7,762 nt of DNA from Armatimonadota bacterium (lineage in GTDB: Bacteria; Armatimonadota; SYMT01). Positions within the stretch are counted from its first letter, which is position 1, and each line of letters starts with the position of its first letter. This document shows, piece by piece, positions 1-6,089 of the stretch. Where the stretch lies: assembly GCA_020696885.1 (NCBI GenBank), contig JAJFMS010000126.1:1-7762 (forward strand), read 5' to 3'. The notes under the pieces were generated by a model. The model was not told the DNA's origin and searched no databases. It saw only the letters and a program-made list of their open reading frames with translations. Both the position numbers and the translations under genes were made by a program.

Positions 1-2
1 GC

Positions 3-1109
3 AAGCAGCGGACGAGGGGGGAGATCGGGGTACTGCTCGCATTCAACCTCTTCTGGAACGGGATCGTCGGGATGTTCACGTCGATCGGCCTGGGATGGAG
101 ATTCCCCGGCGAGTATGAAGGTCCCACGCCCGGCACGCCCGGCTTCTGGCTCTTCCTTTCGCCCTTTCTCCTGATCGGCGCGTGCATGCTGTGGGCGCTG
201 CTCCACGCGCTCTTGGGATCGGATGAGTGGCGCGTCCGCACGAACGAGTTGGTGATCTCCTGGCGGACTGCCGGGTTGGGCTCTTCCCGGTGCTACACCA
301 ACGCCGTGCTCATGCTGGAACACCCGAGCGGCGAGCGCCAGAAGGCCTCTTACCTCTACGTTGAGGCCGCGGGAAAGAAGAGCATCATCCACCACGGCGC
401 GGATTCCGCGCGGCTGGGGGCCGTGGTGGCGGCCCGCGCCGGGTGGGAGCTGCAGCTCCCGGCGGGCACGATGTTCACCGCTCCCACCGGAGAGCCGGTC
501 CCGCCCCGGGAGCTGCCCACCATCTTTTGCGCAGGAGACCTGACCGTAAGCCGCACGCCGAGCGCGCTGACCGCTATCGACAAGCCCCCGCCGGAATCTG
601 TGGTAGGGGCAGCCATGGTGGCCGTGGGGTTCGGCGTGATCATCTACATGGGGGAACGTTCGGGGCTCCTCAACCTGGGCACCCTGCTCTCCTTCAACGG
701 AGGGATGGACTGGTTCTCCTTCTGGTCCTCGGTGATGATGGGGGTCCCGGCGGCGGCAATGATGTTCTGCGTGGTCCGGCAGCTGGTGTTGGCCGTTATC
801 CGGCTGCGGCGGGGTGGAGACGTCTATGTGTTCGACCGCGCGGCCGGCCAACTCACCCGGAACGGCCGGAGCCTGGCAGCCCTCGGGGACATCCGCGGCA
901 TCCGGCTCGTGGCGCACACTATCTCGGACAGCGACCCGCACTACCAGATCCGGGTAGAAACGGCGGCGGGACGCAAGATCGCAGTGGGAGATCCCCAGGC
1001 GGGACAGGAGGCGATGCAGGCGGTCGCCGCCCGGGCGGGAGAGTTCCTGGGCGTGGAAGTGGTGCACGGCAACCACTCCACTCACGGCGGCATCTCCATC
1101 GGCAGCTAG
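3..1109 (+). CDS. Membrane protein of unknown function, 5' end outside the window
   Basis: The frame is open from the window edge, and the 23 codons before the first ATG (position 72) read as protein, including a hydrophobic stretch with the motif LFWNGIVG. The true start is therefore probably upstream and the gene is 5'-partial; starting at 72 would cut the first membrane segment in half. Four hydrophobic segments are visible at about nt 24-95, 144-219, 600-650 and 717-797. Between segments 2 and 3 is a soluble stretch of about 125 residues (begins DEWRVRTNELVISWR). After segment 4 comes a C-terminal soluble domain of about 100 residues (from VYVFDRAAGQLTRNG). The pattern of paired helices with small beta-rich domains resembles DUF3592-like or PH-like bacterial membrane proteins, but I do not recognise the family firmly. 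The stop TAG (1107-1109) lies in the CTAG next to the insertion sequence, so the C-terminus could be native or set by the insertion; the ending after AARAGEFLGVEV looks nearly complete. Confidence 0.8.
   Translation, partial: KQRTRGEIGVLLAFNLFWNGIVGMFTSIGLGWRFPGEYEGPTPGTPGFWLFLSPFLLIGACMLWALLHALLGSDEWRVRTNELVISWRTAGLGSSRCYTNAVLMLEHPSGERQKASYLYVEAAGKKSIIHHGADSARLGAVVAARAGWELQLPAGTMFTAPTGEPVPPRELPTIFCAGDLTVSRTPSALTAIDKPPPESVVGAAMVAVGFGVIIYMGERSGLLNLGTLLSFNGGMDWFSFWSSVMMGVPAAAMMFCVVRQLVLAVIRLRRGGDVYVFDRAAGQLTRNGRSLAALGDIRGIRLVAHTISDSDPHYQIRVETAAGRKIAVGDPQAGQEAMQAVAARAGEFLGVEVVHGNHSTHGGISIGS
1106..1109. repeat. Target-site duplication CTAG, left copy
   Basis: CTAG directly left of the element, matched by CTAG at 2741-2744. 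It holds two stop codons: TAG at 1107-1109 ends the plus-strand membrane protein gene, and the complement of 1106-1108 is the TAG that ends the transposase. As a 4-base palindrome it could also be a preserved target sequence rather than a true duplication. Confidence 0.7.
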
Positions 1110-2680
1110 CAGCCCCCGGATAAATGGGGTGTGTATACCAACCGGCGGTTCCAGAGGCCGGCACTAGCCGCTGGCCTCTGGAACCACCGGCGCCGAGGTC
1201 CGGCCAGGGTTTCGCTCGCCAGCGGAGCGTCAGGAGCGCGGAAAAGGGTCGGTAACCACCCTGTTCCGCCTCTTGTAAGCGCCAAAAGGCCCCGCGCGTG
1301 GCGCAGGAGGCACAAGAGGTTCCAGCCTACTCCGGCTACCAGCGTTTTCTTCTGCGCGTAGTCCAGACCGCGACCGGCGACCCGCCGCAAGCCCCCGAAT
1401 TGCTTGTAGTAACCAAACGGCCCTTCCCCGCGTTGCCGGCGGATCTGCAGCAGGGGCCGCCAGTCCCGTTCGCGGACCCGCTCCCGGTTCGCCTGAATCA
1501 GGTCCTCATGCACCGGTACCCTCAGGCTGCGGCCCGTCTTGCTCTTCGTGCAGGTCCCGAAATGGGGACAAGCCTGACACACGCTGCCCCGCGCTTGATA
1601 CTGCCGCGCCGCGCCTTCCGCCCCGGACCGGCGGGCCAGCGTCTCACCCGCGGGACACCGAAACAGGTCGTGCTCCGCGTCGTAACTGAAGTCGCTCCGC
1701 CGGAAACCGGGTTGGCCGCGCTCCGTCCGCGGGCTGGAGATCAGCCCGACCACCTCGCGCTCCTCCAAGCCCGCCAGGTTCTCCCCACTGTGATGGCCTT
1801 TGTCGGCGACGAAAATCGGCGTCCCCAGGTCCCGCTCGGCTAAGGCCACCGTCGCCTCATCCACCCGCAGCAGAAAGTCCGCCTGGTCACTTACGTGCCC
1901 GTATTCCGCCCCCGTGGCCACGATGACCCCGGTTTCCAGGTCCACGGTGGCGTCGATCCGGTAGGAAAGATGGGTGTGGCCATCCGCATGTTGCATCACC
2001 CGCGCTTCCGGATCGGTCGCGCTCTCCCAGACTTCGTTGCTCGCTTTGCCATAACCCCGCTTCCGATCCGCCGCGCGGGCTTCCTCTTTGGTGGCGCTTG
2101 GCTGATCCTGGCGCTTCAACGCCACCATGTACTCTTCATAAGTACAACCCAACGATTTATGCCGTAGGCTATCCATGCTGGCGTTGGCATCGACCACCGT
2201 GGAGTCGGTTCCGAGGACCCGACCTTTCAACAGCCCGGCGGCCTGGCACTGATCCAGCACCTGCTCGAACACCTGGCGAAAGACCTCTTCCGGCAGGGAC
2301 TGGCGGGTCTTGCGCAGCGTACTTTCGTCGGGGGTTCGCTCATCCAGGGCATAACCGAGAAACCGGCGGAGCACGAGGGAATCGGCCAGGCGGAACTCTA
2401 GCTCCGTATCGTAGATCACGTTCTCAAAGAACCCGATCAACATGCACTTGAAGAACACCACCGGATCCAGGGAGGGCCGTCCCAGTTTGGGCGCGTAGAG
2501 GGGCCGCGTCAGCTCATAGACGAAGGAGAGGTCCAGGAGCCGCCCGAGCCGCTCATAGAAATGGCTCTTGGGAATGTGTCGATAGAGGTCCGCGCCGCAG
2601 AAGAACAGCGTGGGTTCGGGTGGGGCTTTGTGTCCTTGGCTCATCGGGCTACCTGGCTGACGATCTACCGTTAGGTTCAC
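1106..2680 (-). CDS. IS1182-family DDE transposase
   Basis: This enzyme cuts and joins the IS ends. The N-terminal part (about residues 25-130) matches the InsH-type DUF772 domain, with KLGRPSLDPVVFFKCMLIGF and DERTPDESTLRKTR. The catalytic triad is visible (numbering from the GTG at 2680): D159 in VLGTDSTVVDAN, D293 in PIFVADKGHHSG and E419 in RRQRGEGPFGYYK. A cysteine cluster precedes the last acidic residue (CQACPHFGTCTKSKTGR), as in this family. GTG 2680 has GGGAAGG five bases upstream; the in-frame TTG at 2683 is too close to that site. ATG 2644 (512 residues) has a weaker AGG and is the main alternative. The C-terminus runs through a hairpin and the inverted repeat, and the stop is formed only with the flanking CTAG. 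No internal stop or shift is seen, so the gene appears functional. Confidence 0.95.
   Translation of the reverse strand: MNLTVDRQPGSPMSQGHKAPPEPTLFFCGADLYRHIPKSHFYERLGRLLDLSFVYELTRPLYAPKLGRPSLDPVVFFKCMLIGFFENVIYDTELEFRLADSLVLRRFLGYALDERTPDESTLRKTRQSLPEEVFRQVFEQVLDQCQAAGLLKGRVLGTDSTVVDANASMDSLRHKSLGCTYEEYMVALKRQDQPSATKEEARAADRKRGYGKASNEVWESATDPEARVMQHADGHTHLSYRIDATVDLETGVIVATGAEYGHVSDQADFLLRVDEATVALAERDLGTPIFVADKGHHSGENLAGLEEREVVGLISSPRTERGQPGFRRSDFSYDAEHDLFRCPAGETLARRSGAEGAARQYQARGSVCQACPHFGTCTKSKTGRSLRVPVHEDLIQANRERVRERDWRPLLQIRRQRGEGPFGYYKQFGGLRRVAGRGLDYAQKKTLVAGVGWNLLCLLRHARGLLALTRGGTGWLPTLFRAPDAPLASETLAGPRRRWFQRPAASAGLWNRRLVYTPHLSGGC
1110..1124 (+). repeat. Left terminal inverted repeat of the IS
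   Basis: CAGCCCCCGGATAAA, perfectly complementary to 2726-2740. Counting the flanking GCTAG and C, the inverted match extends to 20 bases (1105-1124 with 2726-2745). The repeat is translated on the minus strand as the last residues of the transposase. Confidence 0.92.
1142..1190. terminator. Long hairpin near the left IS end, possible bidirectional terminator
   Basis: The arms GGTTCCAGAGGCC (1147-1159) and GGCCTCTGGAACC (1173-1185) pair perfectly over 13 bp. After one mismatch the stem extends by CCGG on each side. The loop is 13 bases with further partial pairing. It lies inside the 3' end of the transposase gene (the WFQRPAASAGLWN region) and between two convergent genes. No T-run follows directly, so rho-independent termination is uncertain; shielding the element from read-through transcription is another possibility. 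Confidence 0.5.
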
Positions 2681-2685
2681 CAACC

Positions 2686-2692
2686 CCTTCCC
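2686..2692 (-). promoter_or_regulatory. Ribosome binding site supporting the GTG start of the transposase
   Basis: GGGAAGG on the minus strand, five bases before GTG 2680. It favours GTG 2680 over TTG 2683 (no spacer) and over ATG 2644 (only a weak AGG upstream). Confidence 0.5.
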
Positions 2693-2725
2693 GAATTCAT
2701 TTCTGGCAACCGGGCATTTTCCGAC

Positions 2726-2740
2726 TTTATCCGGGGGCTG
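2726..2740 (-). repeat. Right terminal inverted repeat of the IS
   Basis: TTTATCCGGGGGCTG, the exact complement of 1110-1124. It lies about 45 bases upstream of the transposase start, so the transposase promoter must lie in or next to it; I see no clear -35/-10 pair. Confidence 0.92.
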
Positions 2741-2744
2741 CTAG
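2741..2744. repeat. Target-site duplication CTAG, right copy
   Basis: Matches CTAG at 1106-1109. Removing the IS and one copy joins GGCAG-CTAG-CACGGATTC. Confidence 0.7.
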
Positions 2745-2745
2745 C

Positions 2746-3765
2746 ACGGATTCACTTCTTCAACAGGACGCCCGGCTAAAGAAGCTGGTGGTGATCCCTG
2801 CCGGCAGCACCACCGCGGCGCGCCTGTTCGCCGCGGTCCGTAAGGCCACCACGGTTCGCCTCTACGCGGAGGAGCTCGAGCTGCGCGCGGCGCCTCTTGT
2901 CGCTGCCGGTAAGGGGCAGACCGCGACCGCCCTCATGGACGCCATGGCGTCTCTCTGGCTGGCGTGATGGGAAAAGGATGCCCGGGGTGCGTACCAGCTT
3001 CTGCCGTCCGAAGCGGAGGCGAAGCAGCACCTTCCCAAGAATGCGTTCGAAAAGGAGCGTGCTGGGCCGGCACGCGAGTTTGCCGCTCAGCTCAAGCGGC
3101 TGCCCCGGGCCTCCCAGGCTCAGCTCCTGTCAGGCCGTCCGGTGCCGGCGCATCTACTGCCCCGGGAGATGCTGAGCGCCGTGGAGCGCATGACCGCGTC
3201 GATCAATCGCCAGCAGGCGCTGAAGGGAGATGAGAACCCCTTCCCACTCCAGGCACTCTCGCGAAGCACCCTGAGCCTGAACGTGCAGAACCGCGGCAGC
3301 TATAACGCGCACTTTTTGACGCTGCGCCTCGCCGGCTGGGGAGTGATGGGCTGGCTCATCAGCGACGACAAGGCCGCGACCGGAGGCAATGCCCCCACGA
3401 ACGATCGGCTTTACACGCCGCGGCGGCTCCAGATCAACCGTGAAGCCGCGATGGAACTGGCGGCGCTCAAGAAGTTCGTCACCGTGCGCGCGAAGGATGC
3501 TACGCTGCCGGAGGTTCTAAAAGCTCTGGACGTTCCGTTTGTCTCCGACACGGAGGCCGGGCTGCCGCTGCGCGCGGCCGTGCAGATCGAGGCGTTGCCC
3601 CTGGGCGCGGCGCTGGAGAAGCTGATGAAGATCTACGCAGGCGCGGAGTGGGAATATCGGAAGCTCGGCTTCCTGGTCATCCGCGCCCCGGAGAACCCGG
3701 CTCGCAAGGCCCCGAGTGCAGAGGATGACGAGAAGGCGCCTGGCGCCAAACAACCTAATCCCTGA
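2746..3765 (+). pseudogene. Decayed gene with two STN-like domains, 5' end lost at the IS and internal stop
   Basis: One frame reads as protein from the IS edge to TGA 3763-3765, broken only by TGA at 2965-2967. Before the stop it reads DARLKKLVVI...ALMDAMASLWLA; after it WEKDARGAYQLLPS. Together these form one domain resembling the secretin/TonB short N-terminal (STN) fold. The region 3421-3690 holds a second such domain (FVTVRAKDATLPEVLKALDV, then WEYRKLGFLVIRAP). A linker of about 150 residues separates them, and the tail (KAPSAEDDEKAPGAKQPNP) is charged. Domain 1 starts about eight codons from the IS. Neither the right flank nor the rejoined left flank (nt 1012-1105 in this frame) offers a start codon or signal peptide, so the 5' end is probably gone. 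A CGA-to-TGA change would explain the stop. An exported protein of unknown function is likely for the intact ancestor. Expression of the 3' part from GTG 3142 cannot be excluded. Confidence 0.75.
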
Positions 3766-4212
3766 CTTGGTGGGCCTGAAATGGCGGCAGTAGCCGCGAG
3801 GCTGGCGCACTCTCTCCATTCACGGCTCCCATCCCGGCCGGCGCTCCTACCCTCTGCGACGGCTCCGCACGCGCCCATCAACCGTCCGACTCGCCGCCGG
3901 GTGGCGTAGTCGCTGCGAAGCCGGGTCCCGGCTCGCACCCTCCTCGGGCGGCTCCCCGTCTCGGCGAGCACGGTGCGAGCTGCCTGTGAACCACCGACCG
4001 GAGCAGCGGCGCACACGGGCCGCGCGAACCGAACGGCCCGGCAGACGCCTCTAAGAACAGGGGCCTTCGCCTCCCTTGCAGCACGCCGGCAAAAAAGTGC
4101 CGAAATCATCCGCAAGAACCACCCGGCGTCCACGTCTTCTTATTCAGCAGCGACGGAATGACCCGCGGCCATCCGGCCCCCGGCGTCGAACCCGTCCGGA
4201 TTGACCCGAACG
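3766..4212. other. Intergenic region before the sigma factor operon
   Basis: I see no convincing gene here. It holds GC-rich dyads: AGCCGGG-T-CCCGGCT at 3919-3933, and GCTCGCACC (3931-3939) paired with GGTGCGAGC (3972-3980). A smaller hairpin, CGGCA-6-TGCCG, lies at 4087-4102 with an A-rich loop. The promoter of the sigma factor operon should be here, but neither a sigma-70 nor an ECF-type promoter is clear. AAGAACC at about 4113-4119 recalls an ECF -35 element, but the next CGTC is too close to serve as the usual -10. Confidence 0.4.
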
Positions 4213-4830
4213 ATGATCACCGACGACGCGCTCGTAGCCGAAGTCCTCCGAGGGGACGAAAGCGCATTTAGAGAGCTGGTGGAGCGGTACCGACCGCGCC
4301 TCCATGCCCTCGCCGGCGGGATCCTGCAGGATCAGGACCTCGCGAGCGATGCCGTGCAGGACGCGTTCCTGAAGGCGTACGGCGCGCTGTCCGAGTACCG
4401 GGGCCGGGGAGTGTTCTCGGCCTGGATCCGCCGCATCCTCGTCAACCACTGCCTCTCGCTCCTGCGGCAGCGACACAGTTACCTCTCGCTGGATGATCTG
4501 GACCGGGAAGTGGTCTCGTATGAGCGCACTCCGGAAGACCAGATCGTGGCCGGCAGCGAGGCGGAGCGGATCCGGCGCGCCATGGGGCGGCTTCCCGCCC
4601 ACTACCGCGCGGCCCTGGTGCTCCGCGTCGTCGAATGCCTGAGCTACCGGGAGATCGCGGGGCTGCTCGCCGTTCCGGAAAGCACCATCGAGACCTGGAT
4701 CCACCGCGGGCGCCTCCGCATGCGGACGCTGCTGGGCGCGGAGAACGATCCGAAGAAGAAGAATACGCGGCTGGCTGCGGTCCGGCCCGTAGGGAACACG
4801 CCGGGGGAGTATCGCAATGACGTGTGCTGA
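4213..4830 (+). CDS. ECF RNA polymerase sigma factor (first of two)
   Basis: A 205-residue sigma-70 family factor of the ECF type, with regions 2 and 4 only. Region 2 covers about residues 18-86: FRELVERYRPRLHALAGGIL, the core-binding DLASDAVQDAFLKAY, and the -10 recognising FSAWIRRILVNHCLSLLRQR. Region 4 covers about 122-176: LPAHYRAALVLRVVECLSYREIAGLL, then VPESTIETWIHRGRLRMRTLL. ATG 4213 gives the usual MITDDALVAEVLRGDESAF start; TTG 4201 would add four residues. No strong ribosome binding site precedes either. The recognition helix TIETWIHRGR departs from the common TVKSRLHRAR, which may mean an unusual -35 preference. The 3' end overlaps the anti-sigma gene by 14 bases, marking it as the likely partner. 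The target regulon cannot be read from the window. Confidence 0.93.
   Translation: MITDDALVAEVLRGDESAFRELVERYRPRLHALAGGILQDQDLASDAVQDAFLKAYGALSEYRGRGVFSAWIRRILVNHCLSLLRQRHSYLSLDDLDREVVSYERTPEDQIVAGSEAERIRRAMGRLPAHYRAALVLRVVECLSYREIAGLLAVPESTIETWIHRGRLRMRTLLGAENDPKKKNTRLAAVRPVGNTPGEYRNDVC
4803..4809 (+). promoter_or_regulatory. Ribosome binding site of the anti-sigma gene
   Basis: GGGGGAG, seven bases before ATG 4817, inside the end of the sigma factor gene. It supports independent as well as coupled initiation of the anti-sigma factor. Confidence 0.7.
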
Positions 4831-5425
4831 GTTCCAGGACCGTCTCTCCGCCTACATGGACGGGGAGCTGCCGCGGTGGAAACGCTGGAAAGTGCAGAAC
4901 CATCTGCAGCGATGTTCCGAGTGCGCCTCGTTGATGTCCGACCTGGACGAGGTGGACCTCCACCTGGCCGTGGGGCTCAACGCCGCGCCGGCGCCGGAGT
5001 ACCTCACCAGCGCCGTGATGCACCGCCTGCCGGCGATGCCTCCCGCGTGGCGCCGCTCCGGAACGCTGGGCACCTGGTCCGCCGGTCTGGCCGTGGCTTC
5101 CATGCAATTGCTGGCGCTGTGCGGCGCTTACTGGTGGGGCTATACCCGCTCCGGCGACCTGGGCCCCAACGTCGACCGCACCTCGATCATCAACACGCCG
5201 ACGCCCCCGCTGCGGCCGCGAAAGTCCGAAGCCATCCGGCGGCAGGAAGGCTCGGCAGCTCCCGCCGCCACGGGAAGTATCTGGAGCAAGCCGATCCGCG
5301 GCGTCGATCCGGAAACTTTGCGCCGCCTCCAGCAGGAGCCGCCGCATTCCACTACTAAGCGGGCTCGCACCCGCAAAGGGATTGGTACCTTTTCTCCGCA
5401 GATGCAGTTGGAGGGCGCCCGATGA
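4817..5425 (+). CDS. Membrane-anchored zinc-finger anti-sigma factor
   Basis: A 202-residue protein with a ZAS (zf-HC2) N-terminus: CAEFQDRLSAYMDGELPRW, then H29, C33 and C36 in NHLQRCSEC, the classic HxxxCxxC motif. C3 may be the fourth zinc ligand. Such domains bind the paired ECF sigma factor in the cytoplasm and release it on a signal. One membrane helix follows at about 88-109 (GLAVASMQLLALCGAYWWGY). A proline- and basic-rich C-terminal part of about 90 residues with no recognised domain should face the outside. Translation is coupled on both sides: 14 bases of overlap with the upstream sigma gene and ATGA with the downstream one. It could be redox-responsive, as some HxxxCxxC factors are, but nothing in the sequence proves the signal. 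Which of the two sigma factors it binds is not decidable from sequence. Confidence 0.9.
   Translation: MTCAEFQDRLSAYMDGELPRWKRWKVQNHLQRCSECASLMSDLDEVDLHLAVGLNAAPAPEYLTSAVMHRLPAMPPAWRRSGTLGTWSAGLAVASMQLLALCGAYWWGYTRSGDLGPNVDRTSIINTPTPPLRPRKSEAIRRQEGSAAPAATGSIWSKPIRGVDPETLRRLQQEPPHSTTKRARTRKGIGTFSPQMQLEGAR
5410..5415 (+). promoter_or_regulatory. Ribosome binding site of the second sigma gene
   Basis: GGAGGG six bases before ATG 5422. It fixes the start at the ATGA overlap and argues for strong translation of the second sigma factor. Confidence 0.75.
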
Positions 5426-6009
5426 ACGCAGGCGTATCCGTTTCGGTTTCCCTGGGAGCCGACCTTCCCCCGGCGGCTCCTCCGTACACCCTTGCTGCCG
5501 CGGACGCGGAGTCGCTGCTCGGCTCCTACCGGGGCACCATCTACTCCTTCATCCGGCGGAAGGGCTTCACCGCGGAAGAGGCGGATGACCTGACCCAGGA
5601 GACGCTGATCCGCGCTTACCTGCACCTGGCCGGGTTCCGAGGCGCCACGCTGGACGGCTGGCTCTACCGGATCGCCGCCAACGTGGCGGTGGATCACGTA
5701 CGCAAGCGCCGCGTGGCCACGGTGCCGCTGGAGAGCGTGGCGTTGATGGACAGCGGCGAGGAAGACGCGCTGGTCCACCTGGACCGGGCCGCCCGGCGGG
5801 ACCGTGTGCTGGCGGTGATCGGACAGCTCCCGGAGTGCCATCAGCGAATCCTCCGGCTGCGCTATTACGAAGACCGCTCCCTCACCGAGATCGCCGACGC
5901 GATGCAGTGCAGCCCGATGGCCGCCAAGCTCCGCGTCTTCCGAGCGGTGACGGCCCTACGGAAGCGATGCCGCAGCCTGGCCCTGGACGGGGACCTCATG
6001 GCAGGCTAG
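5422..6009 (+). CDS. ECF RNA polymerase sigma factor (second of two)
   Basis: A 195-residue ECF sigma factor. A low-complexity N-terminal extension of about 30 residues (MNAGVSVSVSLGADLPPAAP) precedes region 2 at about 35-97: SYRGTIYSFIRRKGF, EEADDLTQETLIRAYLHLAGF and LDGWLYRIAANVAVDHVRKRR. Region 4 is at about 127-182: LPECHQRILRLRYYEDRSLTEIADAM, then CSPMAAKLRVFRAVTALRKR. It differs clearly from the sigma factor at 4213-4830 (acidic linker SGEEDALVHLDRA, different recognition helix), so it is not a recent duplicate. The start ATG 5422 overlaps the anti-sigma stop as ATGA and has a strong binding site. Its position third in the operon suggests control by the same anti-sigma factor or a regulatory cascade with the first sigma factor; both are inferences. 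Confidence 0.93.
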   Translation: MNAGVSVSVSLGADLPPAAPPYTLAAADAESLLGSYRGTIYSFIRRKGFTAEEADDLTQETLIRAYLHLAGFRGATLDGWLYRIAANVAVDHVRKRRVATVPLESVALMDSGEEDALVHLDRAARRDRVLAVIGQLPECHQRILRLRYYEDRSLTEIADAMQCSPMAAKLRVFRAVTALRKRCRSLALDGDLMAG

Positions 6010-6036
6010 ACGGAGGAATACCGGCCGTGGCGCAAT

Positions 6037-6080
6037 AATCGGCCATGCGGCAGCCCTTCCTGGCTGTCGCAGGGCCGATT
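6037..6080 (+). promoter_or_regulatory. Strong hairpin before corA: terminator or translational switch
   Basis: Positions 6037-6055 pair with 6062-6080: 18 pairs including one G-T wobble, one A/G mismatch, and a 6-base loop CTTCCT. The stem ends five bases before ATG 6086. The only purine-rich site before corA (AGGG, 6071-6074) lies in the 3' arm, so the folded RNA should block corA translation. Only three Ts (6079-6081) follow, weak for a terminator of the sigma operon. No riboswitch family is recognised. Confidence 0.6.
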
Positions 6081-6089
6081 TGCACATGA
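6045..6089 (+). CDS. Possible 14-codon leader peptide coupled to corA
   Basis: ATG 6045 opens a frame reading MRQPFLAVAGPICT and ends with TGA 6087-6089, overlapping the corA start as ATGA. It runs through the hairpin, so ribosomes on it would open the stem. No good binding site lies directly before it; GGAGG at 6012-6016 is too far. It may be chance; the ATGA overlap and hairpin position are the only support. Confidence 0.25.
   Translation: MRQPFLAVAGPICT

Larger units (their letters stand above)
1110..2740 (-). mobile_element. Complete IS1182-type insertion sequence (1631 bp)
   Basis: The element is bounded by perfect 15-bp inverted repeats (CAGCCCCCGGATAAA at the left, its complement at the right) and flanked on both sides by CTAG. 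It carries one long transposase gene on the minus strand with an intact DDE triad and no frameshift. The length fits the IS1182 family, whose members as I recall are about 1.3-1.95 kb with variable target duplications. All signs are of a recent, possibly active copy. It sits between a membrane protein gene and a decayed STN-like gene. Because CTAG and the surrounding GCTAGC are palindromes, the exact edge is ambiguous by a base or two. Confidence 0.92.

Noticed and set aside
1298..1843. 181-codon plus-strand frame inside the IS
   Set aside because: It is the antisense of the conserved transposase core and has no family features; long antisense frames are expected at this GC content.
2620..2967. 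Plus-strand reading frame crossing the right IS edge into the truncated domain gene
   Set aside because: Its first 40 codons are the antisense of the transposase gene and the inverted repeat. It is a chance fusion with the remains of the STN-like gene, with no ribosome binding site.
2965..2967. TGA as a recoded selenocysteine or tryptophan codon
   Set aside because: All other genes here use TGA as a stop (for example 4828-4830 and 7115-7117), no SECIS-like stem follows directly, and the gene also lacks its 5' end.
3633..4133. 166-codon minus-strand frame over the intergenic region and the pseudogene 3' end
   Set aside because: Arg/Ala/Gly-rich composition, no recognisable domain and no good ribosome binding site; it overlaps the end of a plus-strand frame with clear domain structure.
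4442..5347. 301-codon minus-strand frame opposite the sigma and anti-sigma genes
   Set aside because: It is a shadow of two well-supported plus-strand genes, Arg/Gly/Ala-rich and without motifs.
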